DNA from: Cordilura impudica | Lineage: Eukaryota; Arthropoda; Insecta; Diptera; Scathophagidae | Reading direction: 5' to 3' | Assembly: GCA_963682025.1 (NCBI GenBank) | Contig: OY821520.1 | Coordinates: 138,268,738-138,332,737, forward strand | Length of the DNA stretch: 64,000 bases | In this document: positions 1-10,600 of the stretch, one piece after another | Layout: each line of letters opens with the position of its first letter | How positions within the stretch are numbered: position 1 is the first letter of the stretch | Made by a program: the position numbers and the translations under genes | The notes under the pieces: model-generated | Seen by the model: only the letters and a program-made list of their open reading frames with translations | The model's database searches: none | Told to the model about the DNA's origin: nothing

Positions 1-66
1 TCATTTTACATTTTCCATTTTTCAATTTTCATTTTTCATTTTTAGTTTTCCATTTTCCATTTTTCG

Positions 67-97
<31 letters not shown>

Positions 98-476
98 TTC
101 ATTTTCCATATTCCATTTTCCATTTTTAATTTTCATTTTCCATTTTGCATTTTTCATTTTCCATTTTTCAATTTTCATTTTTCATTTTTCATGTTCCATT
201 TTCCATTTCTCATTATCAATTTTTAATTTTTCATTTTTCATTTTACATTTTCATTTTCCACTTTTCATTTTTCATTTTCCATTTTACAATTTACATTTTT
301 TATTTCCGATTTTCAATTTTTCATTTTCATTTTTCATTTTCCATTTTTCATCTATAGTTTTTCGATTTTCATTTTCCATTTTTCAATTTTCAATTTTCAT
401 TTTAATTTTTAATTTTCCATTTTTCATTTTCCACTTTTCATTTTTATTAATTTTTAATTTTTAATATTTAATTTTA
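1..476. repeat. T-rich degenerate satellite, CATTTTTC-type unit
   Basis: The whole stretch is an irregular tandem of short units of the form CATTTTTC / CATTTTCC, about 8-14 bases each, running in from the window edge. The open frame inside it (145-357) is only the repeat read as Phe/His/Ser/Ile and is not a gene. It ends in AT-rich sequence at about 476, so the true array length is unknown. Confidence 0.9.
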
Positions 477-945
477 ATGATAAAAAAAATATGTAGTAAA
501 ACTTGCTTAGACCAATGTGACACGTGCAGTATTAATATACATACAACTGTAATGACTTCAACAATACGAAGAATTACAACATATACAACATATCTTAAGA
601 AAAACAACAAACACACTGAAAAATTTTATTTTTTCAAGAGTTTTTTCAAAGTTTCATTCATAGCTCGTGAACCCTTTGACCGATTTTGACGATTTTGAAT
701 AGCAACTCCTTTGGGATGTTAATAAACGATTTTATACAAAAAAGAACGGTCTAGCTTAGATATTGACGGCGTGATCGTGATTTCCACAGACAGACGGACA
801 GACGGTCATCGGTAAATCAACTTCCCTTGTTATAAGGAATAAGAAAATATATTTTTTTGGGGCCTCAGGAATTTATTTCGATGCGTTACAAACGGAATGA
901 CAAACCTATATATACCCTCTGCCACTGAGGTGTGGAGGGTATAAT
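470..945 (-). repeat. Dispersed repeat Q, copy 1 (GTCY proto-microsatellite element)
   Basis: Read on the minus strand it starts with a TATACCCTCCACA-type terminus, then AGAGGGTATATATA, then a short GTCC/GTCT tandem, then GGAAATCACGAT. The same order recurs at 33707-34480 (+), with partial copies at 1978-2230 and 7127-7290. The (GTCY)n plus TA-rich pairing resembles the dipteran mini-me elements; that link is an inference. No coding capacity is visible. Confidence 0.7.
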
Positions 946-1380
946 ATTAAGAATTAACTAGAGTTAACGGAAGAAAACTCTTTCTAAGTGGTACCCATAA
1001 AACCCAAAATTCAAATTAATCATGAGAATAATTTCCGTAATTTCTATGTTGGAAAAACAATTAAACTTTTCACACTAGCCGTTAAATACCGTTACCGAAA
1101 TAATCTTAAATACCGTTACTTTTCAAACCTGTACCCACCCAACCTATGTAGAAAATGTAATTTATTTCCAAACTGCACTTACGAGGGCGGATCAATAAGT
1201 CCGAAAATGTTTAAATATACACAATATGGAGAGCAAAACTGAATCCATAGGCATATCATACATAAGACGCTGTGATTCTGATTTTAAATGATTGGTCAGG
1301 TTTTAGAAAAATGGATTGGTGACGGGTTTGCTAACAATTGACCGTGAACGCAAACAAATATGTTGTTTAAATGCAATACG
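946..1380. other. Unassigned AT-rich sequence
   Basis: I see no supported gene or repeat boundary here. The 84-codon frame at 988-1242 has no recognisable motif. Confidence 0.5.
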
Positions 1381-1640
1381 GATAGGTTTTGCTCCGTTTA
1401 TTAACGGATGATGAAACAGGAGTCTGTTACAGAATAGCGGACCAAGCAGCAGTCTAACAGTAGCAATCAAGCGTCCAAGAAGGATAAAGAAGACTTATCG
1501 GCCAACAAGGCCATGGTGAACTTTTGGGATGTAAACGGCCTAATTTAGATTGATTACCTTCAAAAGGGAAAACTACAAACGGTGAATATTATGTCAACTT
1601 ATTGGACTATTTCAACAACGATCCAAACTAGTAAGTGTTA
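1381..1640 (+). pseudogene. mariner transposase fragment
   Basis: Across two frames the plus strand reads a block with KDKEDLSANKAM, FWDVNGLI, a stop, IDYLQKGK and, one frame over, TNGEYYVNLLDYFNND. This is the characteristic mariner DD34D block, with the catalytic Asp in the FWD motif followed by IDYLQKG and TNGEYY. It carries at least one in-frame stop and one frameshift, and lacks the N-terminal helix-turn-helix and the third catalytic residue. It is a dead remnant. Confidence 0.8.
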
Positions 1641-1740
1641 AATTCGGCTGTAACGAAACTTTGATACCCTCCACCTGCGTCTCAAACTCAATATTACAAT
1701 ATTACAGCCAATTGGGTACGGCTACCACTTTAATACTGTT
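1641..1740. repeat. Repeat shared in inverted orientation with 55600-55870
   Basis: The sequence around TTTGATACCCTCCACCTG (1659-1676) and the following TACGGCTACCACTTTAATACTG region reappear, reverse-complemented and diverged, at 55600-55870. The TACCCTCCACC motif also resembles the terminus of repeat Q. No coding content. Confidence 0.5.
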
Positions 1741-1799
1741 GTCGATAGTTAAAATTTAAATTTTAAGTTAATTGCATTTCTTTATTTATTTATTTTCAA

Positions 1800-1945
1800 T
1801 AAAAGGTAATTTTTTAAGGAAAAGTAATTTTTAAGAAAAGATATTTTTTGAAAAGCTACTTTTTTAAGAAAACGTACTTTTTTATGAAAAGGTATTATTT
1901 AAAAAAAAATTATTTTTTAAATAAAGATACTTTCTTAAGAAACGG
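1800..1945. repeat. Degenerate minisatellite, AAGGTAATTTTTTAAG-like unit
   Basis: Five or six imperfect copies of a roughly 20-28 base unit of the type AAAAG-GTA-CTTTTTTAAG lie head to tail. Purine-rich AAGAAAA steps alternate with T runs. Confidence 0.6.
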
Positions 1946-1977
1946 AATACATTTTTAATTTATATTGGCGATTTCCT

Positions 1978-2230
1978 TTATTACATCGGTATAACGATAA
2001 AAAAATATGTGGCAATACTTGCTTAAGTCAATGTGACGACTACAACAAGAACATAATAACAATATATAACTTTAGAAAAACAACAAACACATTGAATGTT
2101 TTTTTTTACATTGGCATTGATATCTCGGGACCCCTTGGACCCATTGGATCAGAACGAAGAGCATAGCTTTATTATCGATCATGATTCCACACACAGATGG
2201 GCAGACAATGATTGCTAAAAAGTATTTTTT
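1978..2230 (-). repeat. Dispersed repeat Q, partial copy 2
   Basis: It shares with copy 1 the blocks AAAAATATGTGGCAATACTTGC, the spacer rich in AACAACAAACACATTGAA, and a decayed CACAGATGGGCAGAC tract where copy 1 has the GTCY tandem. It is truncated before the terminal GGTATA end. Confidence 0.5.
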
Positions 2231-2399
2231 TTGTCCCTTATGAAGGACTTAGGGATAACGCAGGTTTTCAGATAGACGTTAATTCTTTCTATAAAAGATC
2301 ATCATTAATTTTATAAAGTAACATAATATACGCTCATAACGATATACATACGAGGAACAAGTTGGTGTTATGAGTTTAATATAGTTAAATAATTTTTAA

Positions 2400-3600
2400 A
2401 ATAAACGAAAACAATCTATAGTCCCGATAATATTGGGAGATATCAATGTAAGAACTGGTTGTGTGCAACAAGATATAGAAGATATATATGTACTTTATTA
2501 TACCTTTACGGTTTCCTAAGAAGGTTTAGAATTAATTCTAAGTTTCACGTATACAGAAACTCAAATGAACTTGTATATAAAAAAAAGTATCTTAAATCTC
2601 AACAAAATTTCAAAAATTATGTGTATACCGACGAAAAGAATATCAGAAAGAACTTGAAGAAAAAATTAACGATGTCCAAGATACAAAAAATTGGTGGAAA
2701 CTCGCAAGAGATCAAGGGAAACCGGCACCAAGTAGGTGTAGAGATTTCAGCTGAAAATCTTAGCAAATATTTTGATTCCCTTTTAAATCCACAAGGAACA
2801 ATTAATAGCAGTTATTACGCTCCTACGTCGTATTCGGAAAGTGAAATGGATAGAAGTAGAAATAAATTTAATACTAAAAAGATGAAAAATAAGCTCCTGG
2901 AGAAGATAGATCCACATACGAATTTTTACAAAACGCTACTACGGAATTTATTACACTACTTGCAAAAACTTATAATAAAATATTTTAATCTGGAATAGCC
3001 GATGAAACCTTTGACAAAAGTATAATTTTCCCATTCTTTAAAAAAGGAAACACAGATCTACCTAGCAATTACAAGGCATATTCACTCATGAATTGAATAG
3101 CCAAAGTTCTTATGGGAATTCTAAATAAACGTATTACATCATGGTTAGAAAAGAATAATGCATTGAATGAGTATCGAGCTGGATCCCGGAGGCAGTATTC
3201 AACTGTAGATAATATATATAACCCAGAGTCATTAGTCTAACTTAAGTTTGCTGAAAAGAAAAAAGTTTATGCTTTCTTCGTAGATTTTACAGCTGCGTTC
3301 GACAAAATATCCAGACAGCAATTAATATATAAATTGAACAAATTCGGATTATCTACTAAGGTTATAAGGTTGCTATAAGATATATATTAAATCACGTTCT
3401 CTGCTATCTGGACAGGATCTGAGTTATCAGAATACTTTGAAAATCGGTCAGGTGTTAAGGAAGGTTGCATTTTATCACTATTGCTATTCATATTATATTT
3501 AAATGATCTGCACGATTACCTAGAAGGTGGATTGGTAGTTGAAGAATTCAACATACGAATACTTTTATATCTTTATATCTTTTCAAAAACACGTTGAAAG
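2400..3600 (+). pseudogene. Non-LTR retrotransposon relic, family shared with 52745-54507
   Basis: An apurinic-endonuclease-like GDINVRTG occurs near 2437. The linker region is open at 2459-2998. Reverse-transcriptase blocks then follow in one broken frame: [23 protein letters not shown] (first catalytic Asp), SGVKEGC and LLFILYLNDLH, ending near NIRILLY just before the expected catalytic DD pair. Stops interrupt it at several places. Block-by-block similarity to the minus-strand element at 53.6-54.5 kb shows they are two copies of one LINE family. The 3' half is missing. Confidence 0.85.
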
Positions 3601-4180
3601 CAGAAACAATGCAGTATTAATGCTACAATGGCAACATTATTTAAATAAGCCTGATATATCGTAACGCTCAAAAGGGAGTATATTTTAAGCAGTATGCAGA
3701 GCTGTACAAGCATATCGAGAGAACTCTGACGTAATCTCGTAACACAATTATTGAAGGTTTTGAGTTTAAACCGTATTCATATTTAGAATATGTTTTCACG
3801 CAACTGTGTAAAAGTTTAAATAAAAATCTCAACCCGTTAATTATTGATTTTAAAAAATAGAACATCGTATCTCAGGTGTCTAATTTTAAAAACACGTAAC
3901 TCATGTTACGCAGTCACGTACTCTGGACGTATACTTGGTAACTGGAAAACATACTTATGAAGTCTTGTTTAATTTTTCTTTGAGAATTTATGTTATTTAG
4001 TATATTTATATTTTGTCATATTTGTCACATTTTTCCCCCATTTTTTTCCCCCAATATTTCTACAGTGCACAAGTTAGAAAACCCTGTAACGTGAGCACGG
4101 CAAGTCAATGCTTTTAAGTATCGAATGATTTAAGCCGTTTAGATTTAATACTATAATAATATAAATAATACATCATATAT
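3601..4180. other. No feature recognised
   Basis: This is AT-rich sequence between the LINE relic and the small open frame. The 65-codon minus-strand frame at 3668-3865 has no motif and is taken as chance. Confidence 0.5.
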
Positions 4181-4181
4181 A

Positions 4182-4373
4182 TTGATTCTTGATGAAAAGA
4201 CTGGTCAGCTGGTGGCAGTTGAGTTTGGATCAATTGAAAATGCAAATGATGATTATTACTATGGAACTGAATTTACTAGTATGCATTTGGATGAAACGAC
4301 AGGTTTATTTGTAGAGGACTTAGACAAATCAACTTCTTCACAAGAGTTGCAAACTTCTGGACATTATTCTTAA
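4182..4373 (+). other. Unidentified short acidic open frame
   Basis: This 63-codon frame stands out from the surrounding AT-rich background because its composition is protein-like: DEKTGQLVAVEFG, a DDYYYGTEF block, LDETTGLFVEDLD, and a Ser/Thr-rich end. I do not recognise it. The two DE-x-TG repeats (DEKTGQL and DETTGLF) suggest an internal duplication of about 36 residues. It could be a piece of a host gene or an old retrocopy. No splice evidence or partner exon was found. Confidence 0.3.
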
Positions 4374-4559
4374 ATGTCCAATACTAAGAGAATTCAGAAT
4401 TCGTTATATCGGAAAAAGTTATATTGATGAAAATACAATAATAAATATATTGATTGGAACATTTAATGGGTGCAACTGGAAAACCTAGCAAACTTTATAA
4501 TGAAGGGTCTAAAATATAGAAAATGTTTGCTTACATATGATTTATAAGTATATAAAATA

Positions 4560-6262
4560 GAGTGGCCCTTCGTTATATGGAGGGAAAAATAGTGTTCAAA
4601 CTGTCGGTCTCACCCCCTAGAAATATGCAAATAGCAAAAAAAAAAAATAAGAAATACAAAGTTTTGGGCCAATCAAAAAACGTTTAGTCGTGGCGCAAAG
4701 CGATTGAAAATTTCAAGTGTGTTTATATGGGGAAAATATGACTTTTTCAGATTTTACGAAAATTTCGTTCTATAATTTAATTTTTCCGACAAGCTGTTAC
4801 ATGATTCGGGATCAGTATTAAATTATCATTTCAAAAGGCTCTAAAACTTCAAAATCGTATGAAACCTCGCCAAGAAATAGCAAACGCCCCAGACCACTTT
4901 TGTGCCAAAAAAAACTAGGTCAAGAAATTTGATGGCATTTCTTGGGTATGGGTGAGACAGCAAGAAATTCAACTATTACTTTATTACATAAAGTAATTTT
5001 ATAACAAAACTGGTTAAAAGTTGTTTTAATTTATATTCGCGAGCAATAAGCAGATAATTGCACCAGAGATATATCACAATGGATAATTTTGATCTCAGGA
5101 GCACTGTAGGGTTAAATAAATAAAAATTAACCGAATTATTTTTCTTAAATTCTAAATAGTGGTATCAACGAGTTTAATAGAAAAACTCGTTTTAGGTCAT
5201 TTTTATTTTAAAATATCTTAAAATCTAAAGCTGGCCATGGCAAATAATGGGTTAATGTTCTCGGATTTATTCCAAGTTTTTGGGACGAAACTTCTACACA
5301 TTTGGTTATTATATTTTAAGCGTCGCATCTAAAAATTGGACAGCACTTACAAAATATTTGAATTTTTTGCATAAATTGTCTTTTATTAGTTTGGGGTCAT
5401 ATGTGATCCCAATTCCAAAAGGGTTAATGTAGTCATATTATTTTTTTCCGAAACCATAGGCTATTAAGATAAAATATAACATTTAAAAGTAGAAAAATTA
5501 TGAATTTTTGATATAAAGTATTTAGAAAGAGTATATTTACAGAATATTTCACAAAAATCCAATTTTTCTCGAAATCTGCAAAAATAAAATCCTTGTCAAA
5601 AAAATTCTGGCAGAGGGATTTACTTAAAAATTCGCACAGTTAATCTGCAACATGTATTTCATAAAACCTTAAAGTGATAGATTCATTTTTTTTTTTTTAA
5701 ATTTTGTTTAAGAAAATTTTTTCAAACTTGAAAAAGGAGTTTTAAAAATTTTATCAAAAAAATTTCCAATTTTCGGCCTCAATGCGCAATAGGTTAACAA
5801 CGTGGTAATAAAACAATACTTCATATCTGAGTACTAATAAGTATAGAGACCAAAGAAGAATGATGGCTTTAATCAATTTCTCAAAGCTGAAAAAAATGCC
5901 ATCAAATTTCATGACCTACTTTTTTTTGGCACAAAAGTGGTCTGGGGCATTTGCTATTTCTTGGCGAGGTTTTATTCGATTTTGAAGTTTTATAGCATTT
6001 TGAAGGGATAAGTTAATACTGATCCTGAATTATATAACAGCTTGTCGGAAAAATTAAACTATAGAACGAAATTTTAGTAAAATCTGAAAAAAAAAGTCAT
6101 ATTTTCCCCATATAAACACACTCGAAATTTTAAATCGCTTCGCGCCACGACTAAACGTTTTCTGATTGGCCCAAAACTTTGTATTTCTCAGTTTTTTGCT
6201 ATTCGCATATTTCTAGGGGGTGAGACCGACAGTTTGAACACTTTTTTTATTAAGGGCCACCC
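4560..6262. mobile_element. Long-terminal-inverted-repeat element F, copy 1
   Basis: The left end is GAGTGGCCCTT and the right end is the complement of GGGTGGCCCTT, each flanked by TA (4558-4559 and 6263-6264), as expected for Tc1/mariner-type target duplication. About 385 bases of left arm (4560-4945) pair with 5885-6262; matching blocks include GGTGAGACCGACAGTTTGAA on the right and its complement on the left. The right arm is longer, and its extra inner part matches the inner arms of copy 2. There is no transposase, so it is non-autonomous. Confidence 0.85.
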
Positions 6263-7468
6263 TAATATAAAATCGTGCTACTGTTGTCATTCGAGCTGTT
6301 ATTTTTCGAATCAGCCCTTGATGATTCTCGGTTTCCTCGAATGTAGCCGTTTTTTATTTTGTTGAAACTTTGTGATAACTGACTTGTTGAGGAATAAATT
6401 AAAGTTCAAAGTTCCTTATTCCAACATAAAGGTACTGACTTAATACGCGATCAAATATCCCTATCAATACAAAGGGCGAAGTTAAAGTGATTGATACAAT
6501 TATTGACGGTACTATAACATACCAAAAAATATAAAAACCAGTTTCGTTACATTAAGTAGGAAAGTATATGCATTAATATAATATGTAGAAGGTAATACCG
6601 CTAGCCTTAAATGAGTGTATATAATATAATAAAATTTAAAAAATCAACTCATTAACAACTGACAAAATAATGTAAGTATGTAACGACTACAACTGAATGC
6701 TTGTACATGTACTAAAATAAAACAATAACAATGAAAATAACAATATATTGGTGGTTACAACTGTAGCACGATTATTGTGTTCATGAACACGACTTTTGAA
6801 AAAATGTTGAGGTATAAGTAGTTGTGTCTGCTTGTTGTAGCTGGATCACTCTTGTGGGCAAAGTATGTCCTGATGAATTTGAATCAGTTGATTACGTGAT
6901 ATGTAGTTGTATCTGGATCACTGATCCAGGAGTAAAACCTAAATTCTACTTATAATTAACCCAAAAAGCAAATTTTGTGAATTTGTGCTTAAACATGCGT
7001 TTTTCTCGAAAACTAATCTAGATAGAGCAAAAAGGGCCTTAATGTGGGATCACCACACGTTTTTCGCGAAAACTTAGCAAGAGAGACCAAAAATGACCTT
7101 AATTTAGGATCATCCATTTTTCCACGTCTGTCTCTGAAAATCACGATCACACCCCTCTTTTTAAAAAAAATATTTTTTAACTACACTTTTTTATCATTTT
7201 TTACTCCAAACTATATTTACCGTTATTATTTTTTTTGTTATGGTATATCGATACCGAAACAACCGAAAAATAGTTGCCGATATCACAATAAATAAAAAAA
7301 TTATTGCAATTATTCTAACCTTGCTTTATGTTATCATATCAAAAATATAAAATACAATATAAAATTAACATATTAAAAATAAAACATACAATATAAAATT
7401 AACGAAGACTTAAGAATAAAAGTGGGAACGACATATTGCAATTATATTTGTAAAGTATCTGGTGACCG
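6263..7468. other. Region downstream of nod
   Basis: This lies just 3' of the nod stop codon. It has an imperfect ~62-bp direct duplication at about 6990-7120 (CGCGAAAACTTAGCAAGAGA-type unit) and a partial repeat Q at 7127-7290 with GTCTGTCTCTGAAAATCACG. No gene is supported, and the poly(A) site could not be placed. Confidence 0.5.
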
Positions 7469-7649
7469 TTATATCAACATATTAACCTGTGTAACATAAA
7501 GACAAAAACAAACACAATATATTAAAGTTTTATTAAAGTAATTTAATTCGAGCAGTATATTTACCAGAGCAAACCTCTTCCATGCATTGCCACGCCAAAT
7601 AGGAAGTTTTTCTACTTGAACCAAACTTTTAAATTTACCATTAAGTGTT
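7469..7649 (-). CDS. nod: nod terminal exon
   Basis: The acceptor TTTTATTAG is followed by one base that completes the Arg codon split at 15446. The frame then reads [31 protein letters not shown], which aligns with the Drosophila Nod end FENLFQVKSLPIWSGNKWERF. The phase match and alignment make this secure despite a 7.8-kb intron. After the conserved part come about 25 extra, Cys- and Leu-rich residues to a TAA at 7471-7469, absent from the fly protein I know. Confidence 0.9.
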
Positions 7650-10600
7650 CTAATAAAATAAAAAATAAAAATTGATTAATCTCAAATACATATGTATTGA
7701 AGTGTGTTCCAATGATTTTGGAGAGCTTCTTTAAAATTTAAAGACTTCTTCTTTTGTTCGTTGATCAATCAAGACTTCTTTATTTTATTTAATGTAAGTG
7801 CTTATAAACTAAACATGAGAAGATACTAGATCGGTGTTTTTTATAATTTACAAGTATTAGCGGCCATGCATTTTGGTTGGTATCCATTTCTCTTTATTTT
7901 AACTTCAAATTATTTATAGAGTACAATGCCAAATAAATGAGTGGAATTGCACTAAAGTATAGACCGAATGCAATACACCAATATGTGCAATATGTTACTT
8001 TACATATCGTTCAACTAACTCTACTTGACTTCATTGCTAGAACATTAAACCGCTCAGTCAAACAAACAGACTGAGTCATTTACAAACAAGTAAGAAAATT
8101 ATAGTCGGTCTAGACCGACTATACGATACCATATACCATGCGTTTAGAGACCCTATCTCTTAGACCCAACTAACCGGATATAGAAAGTAAGCATAAACCA
8201 AATATGAGTGGGATTTTTATTAATTTTTTGGCAGCAGATATGAAAAAGTTCATATCGGATGCTATATCTACATATATGGGGACTAGGCCCAAAAATGGAC
8301 CGATCCTGGCCATGTTTGGTAAAGTCTCTTGTATTTTGCAAAAATATATACAAACAAAATTTGAGAAGAATCAGTGCAATATTTTTGTTTTTTGATAGAT
8401 TTAAGTGGAGATCGGGAAGCAGCTCTATATGGGGCCTATGACTAAGAGTTGTCCCATAGGGATCATTTTTGGACTACTCATTAATGGATGTAATAAACGC
8501 ATATAAACCCAATTTGACTAAGATCTATATGACAATTTGGATCTTATGGCAATTTATGTCGATTTCATAGGGTCAGTTACATGGGGGCTAGGTCTGGCCG
8601 ATTCTCACCAATTTCAATAGCGTTCATCCTATGATCGACAGAAGCTTATATACCAAATTTCATCAATATATATTCATATTTGCGACCTGCAGTTTAATTA
8701 CAAGGTTTGCATGGACACACAGACGGACGGACGGACGGACGGACATCGTTAAATCGAATCAGATGGTGATTCTGATTCGATCGGTATAATAAAAGATGGG
8801 TCTAGGTCAACTATTTTTGGTAGTTACAAACAGCAGCACAAAGTCATTATAGCCAAACCACATAGTGGTATAGGGTATAAAATTATTTTTGATCTACCCC
8901 AATATCCATTTGATATTCTTTAGTTCTATATTAGTGGGTCGCTATGTCAAATGTACGTGTGTGTATATGTATGTAGGTTTGTTTGTTTTATTAGTTTTCA
9001 GTTACGTGCACTTCATTGAGTGCTTTATTTATATTTTCGTACTAGATATATATTGTGGACATACAATTAAGTCATTTATAAGACATAGAATTAAGTCATT
9101 CATTGCACTTTTTAATCAGAGCTTTAACACACTCACCTAAAGTCAGGCCTACGAGCAGTGTGGTTAAGAATCAGTTTTCATACCGTAGAGCTTTTACTTC
9201 GTATTAATCTCAGAAGATACAACTCTGTTCAAACAAACAATCGTTATTTTTGCATTTTTTAATATTTATGCATTCTAATTTCCACTAATCACAATTTCGT
9301 AAGAGTTGCTATATGTGATGTATTTATTTTTAATTCAAACTATTTTGAACCATTAGTATTTTGTTGGGTCCCCTCTTTGGAGGATTACTTCGGCACATCT
9401 GTTTGGCATTGTTTTAGCTAAAGCGTAATACTGCTGAGAAGAAATATTGATCTATTCTGCCTGAATAATATCCCAGAGTGCATTTTTGTGTGTAGGGTTT
9501 CCGACCGCAACTGCCCGTTTTACGATCCCCATTGATTTTCTATGGGGTTTAAATCGGGACTTTGAGCTGGCCACTCAAGAGCCTTTATTTTGTTTTCATC
9601 AAACCAAGTCTTAACGACCAGAGATGTATGCTTCGGGTCATCCTGCTGAAATAGCCATACCAGTGGTAAAACATCAGCATAAACATTGTCTATATTATTC
9701 TGCAGGATATCTTTGTTCATTTCCCCAGTCATTTTCCCATCGATTTTAACTAAGGGACCAACCCCGGACGAGGTAAAACATCCCCACACCATTACTGACA
9801 CCCTCCTGCTTTACATTTTTTTTGGTATACTTGGGGTCCAAACATGTGTTGACTGGTCATCGTGACTGGGGTTTTGCAAACCGCAAGCGCTGCTGAATAT
9901 TTTTCTTTGACACATTTGGTTTTTTTCTCGCTATGCGGCAATAAAGATTATTTTCAGTCAGAAGCCTTCTTACAGACCTTGCCGATATTTAAATGCCAAT
10001 ATCAGACTCCATGCACGATCTAATCTGAGTGTATATGAAGAATGGGTCAATTTTACGCATCCTGACCTGACCGCTTGTGTCGTTTCGCGTTGTTTATATC
10101 TTTGCAAATTATCAAAAGTCTTACATTTTTGATAATGTTTAATAACGTTAACAACATTTCCGCACCAACTGAACCATCATTTTGGAAGCAATTCCAAATG
10201 ATCCCCCCTCCAGCGGTAGTGAAGCTCTTAATTTTACCCATAATTTAACAACATCAAATGGAACTACAGCAAAAGGTGCTAAAACGTTTTAAAAGACCAA
10301 TACAACCCTTTCGGTTACCATAAAGTTTTCTTAATTATTCAGCCCTGTTCTTGAAACGTTATTTGAATAAGAGTGAATTTAAAATCACATGGAATTGAAA
10401 TTTTGGTTTTCATGAAACCACTTTTTTATTTATTTAATGGAAACATGTTTGAGTTAAGAACATATGTTATCTAGAAACCGAGGTGCCATATGGTTCTTTA
10501 TTCAGCTTCACAAAAAACTTTTAAGTATTTTGTGCATGTTTTATCTTAAGTTTATAGAAAAAGTAAAAAGAAAAATATTTTCTTTTAAAATAACAACTGA

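Noticed and set aside
145..357. 70-codon open frame
   Set aside because: It is only the T-rich satellite translated as Phe/His/Ser/Ile.
8153..8441. Three overlapping small frames, and similar ones at 17103-17725, 36084-36717 and 60826-61035
   Set aside because: All fall inside copies of repeat P and differ between copies, so the repeat is non-coding.
8085..8882. P repeat as a definite Helitron
   Set aside because: The palindrome near one end is suggestive, but there is no TC start or CTRR end and no helicase, so I left the class open.
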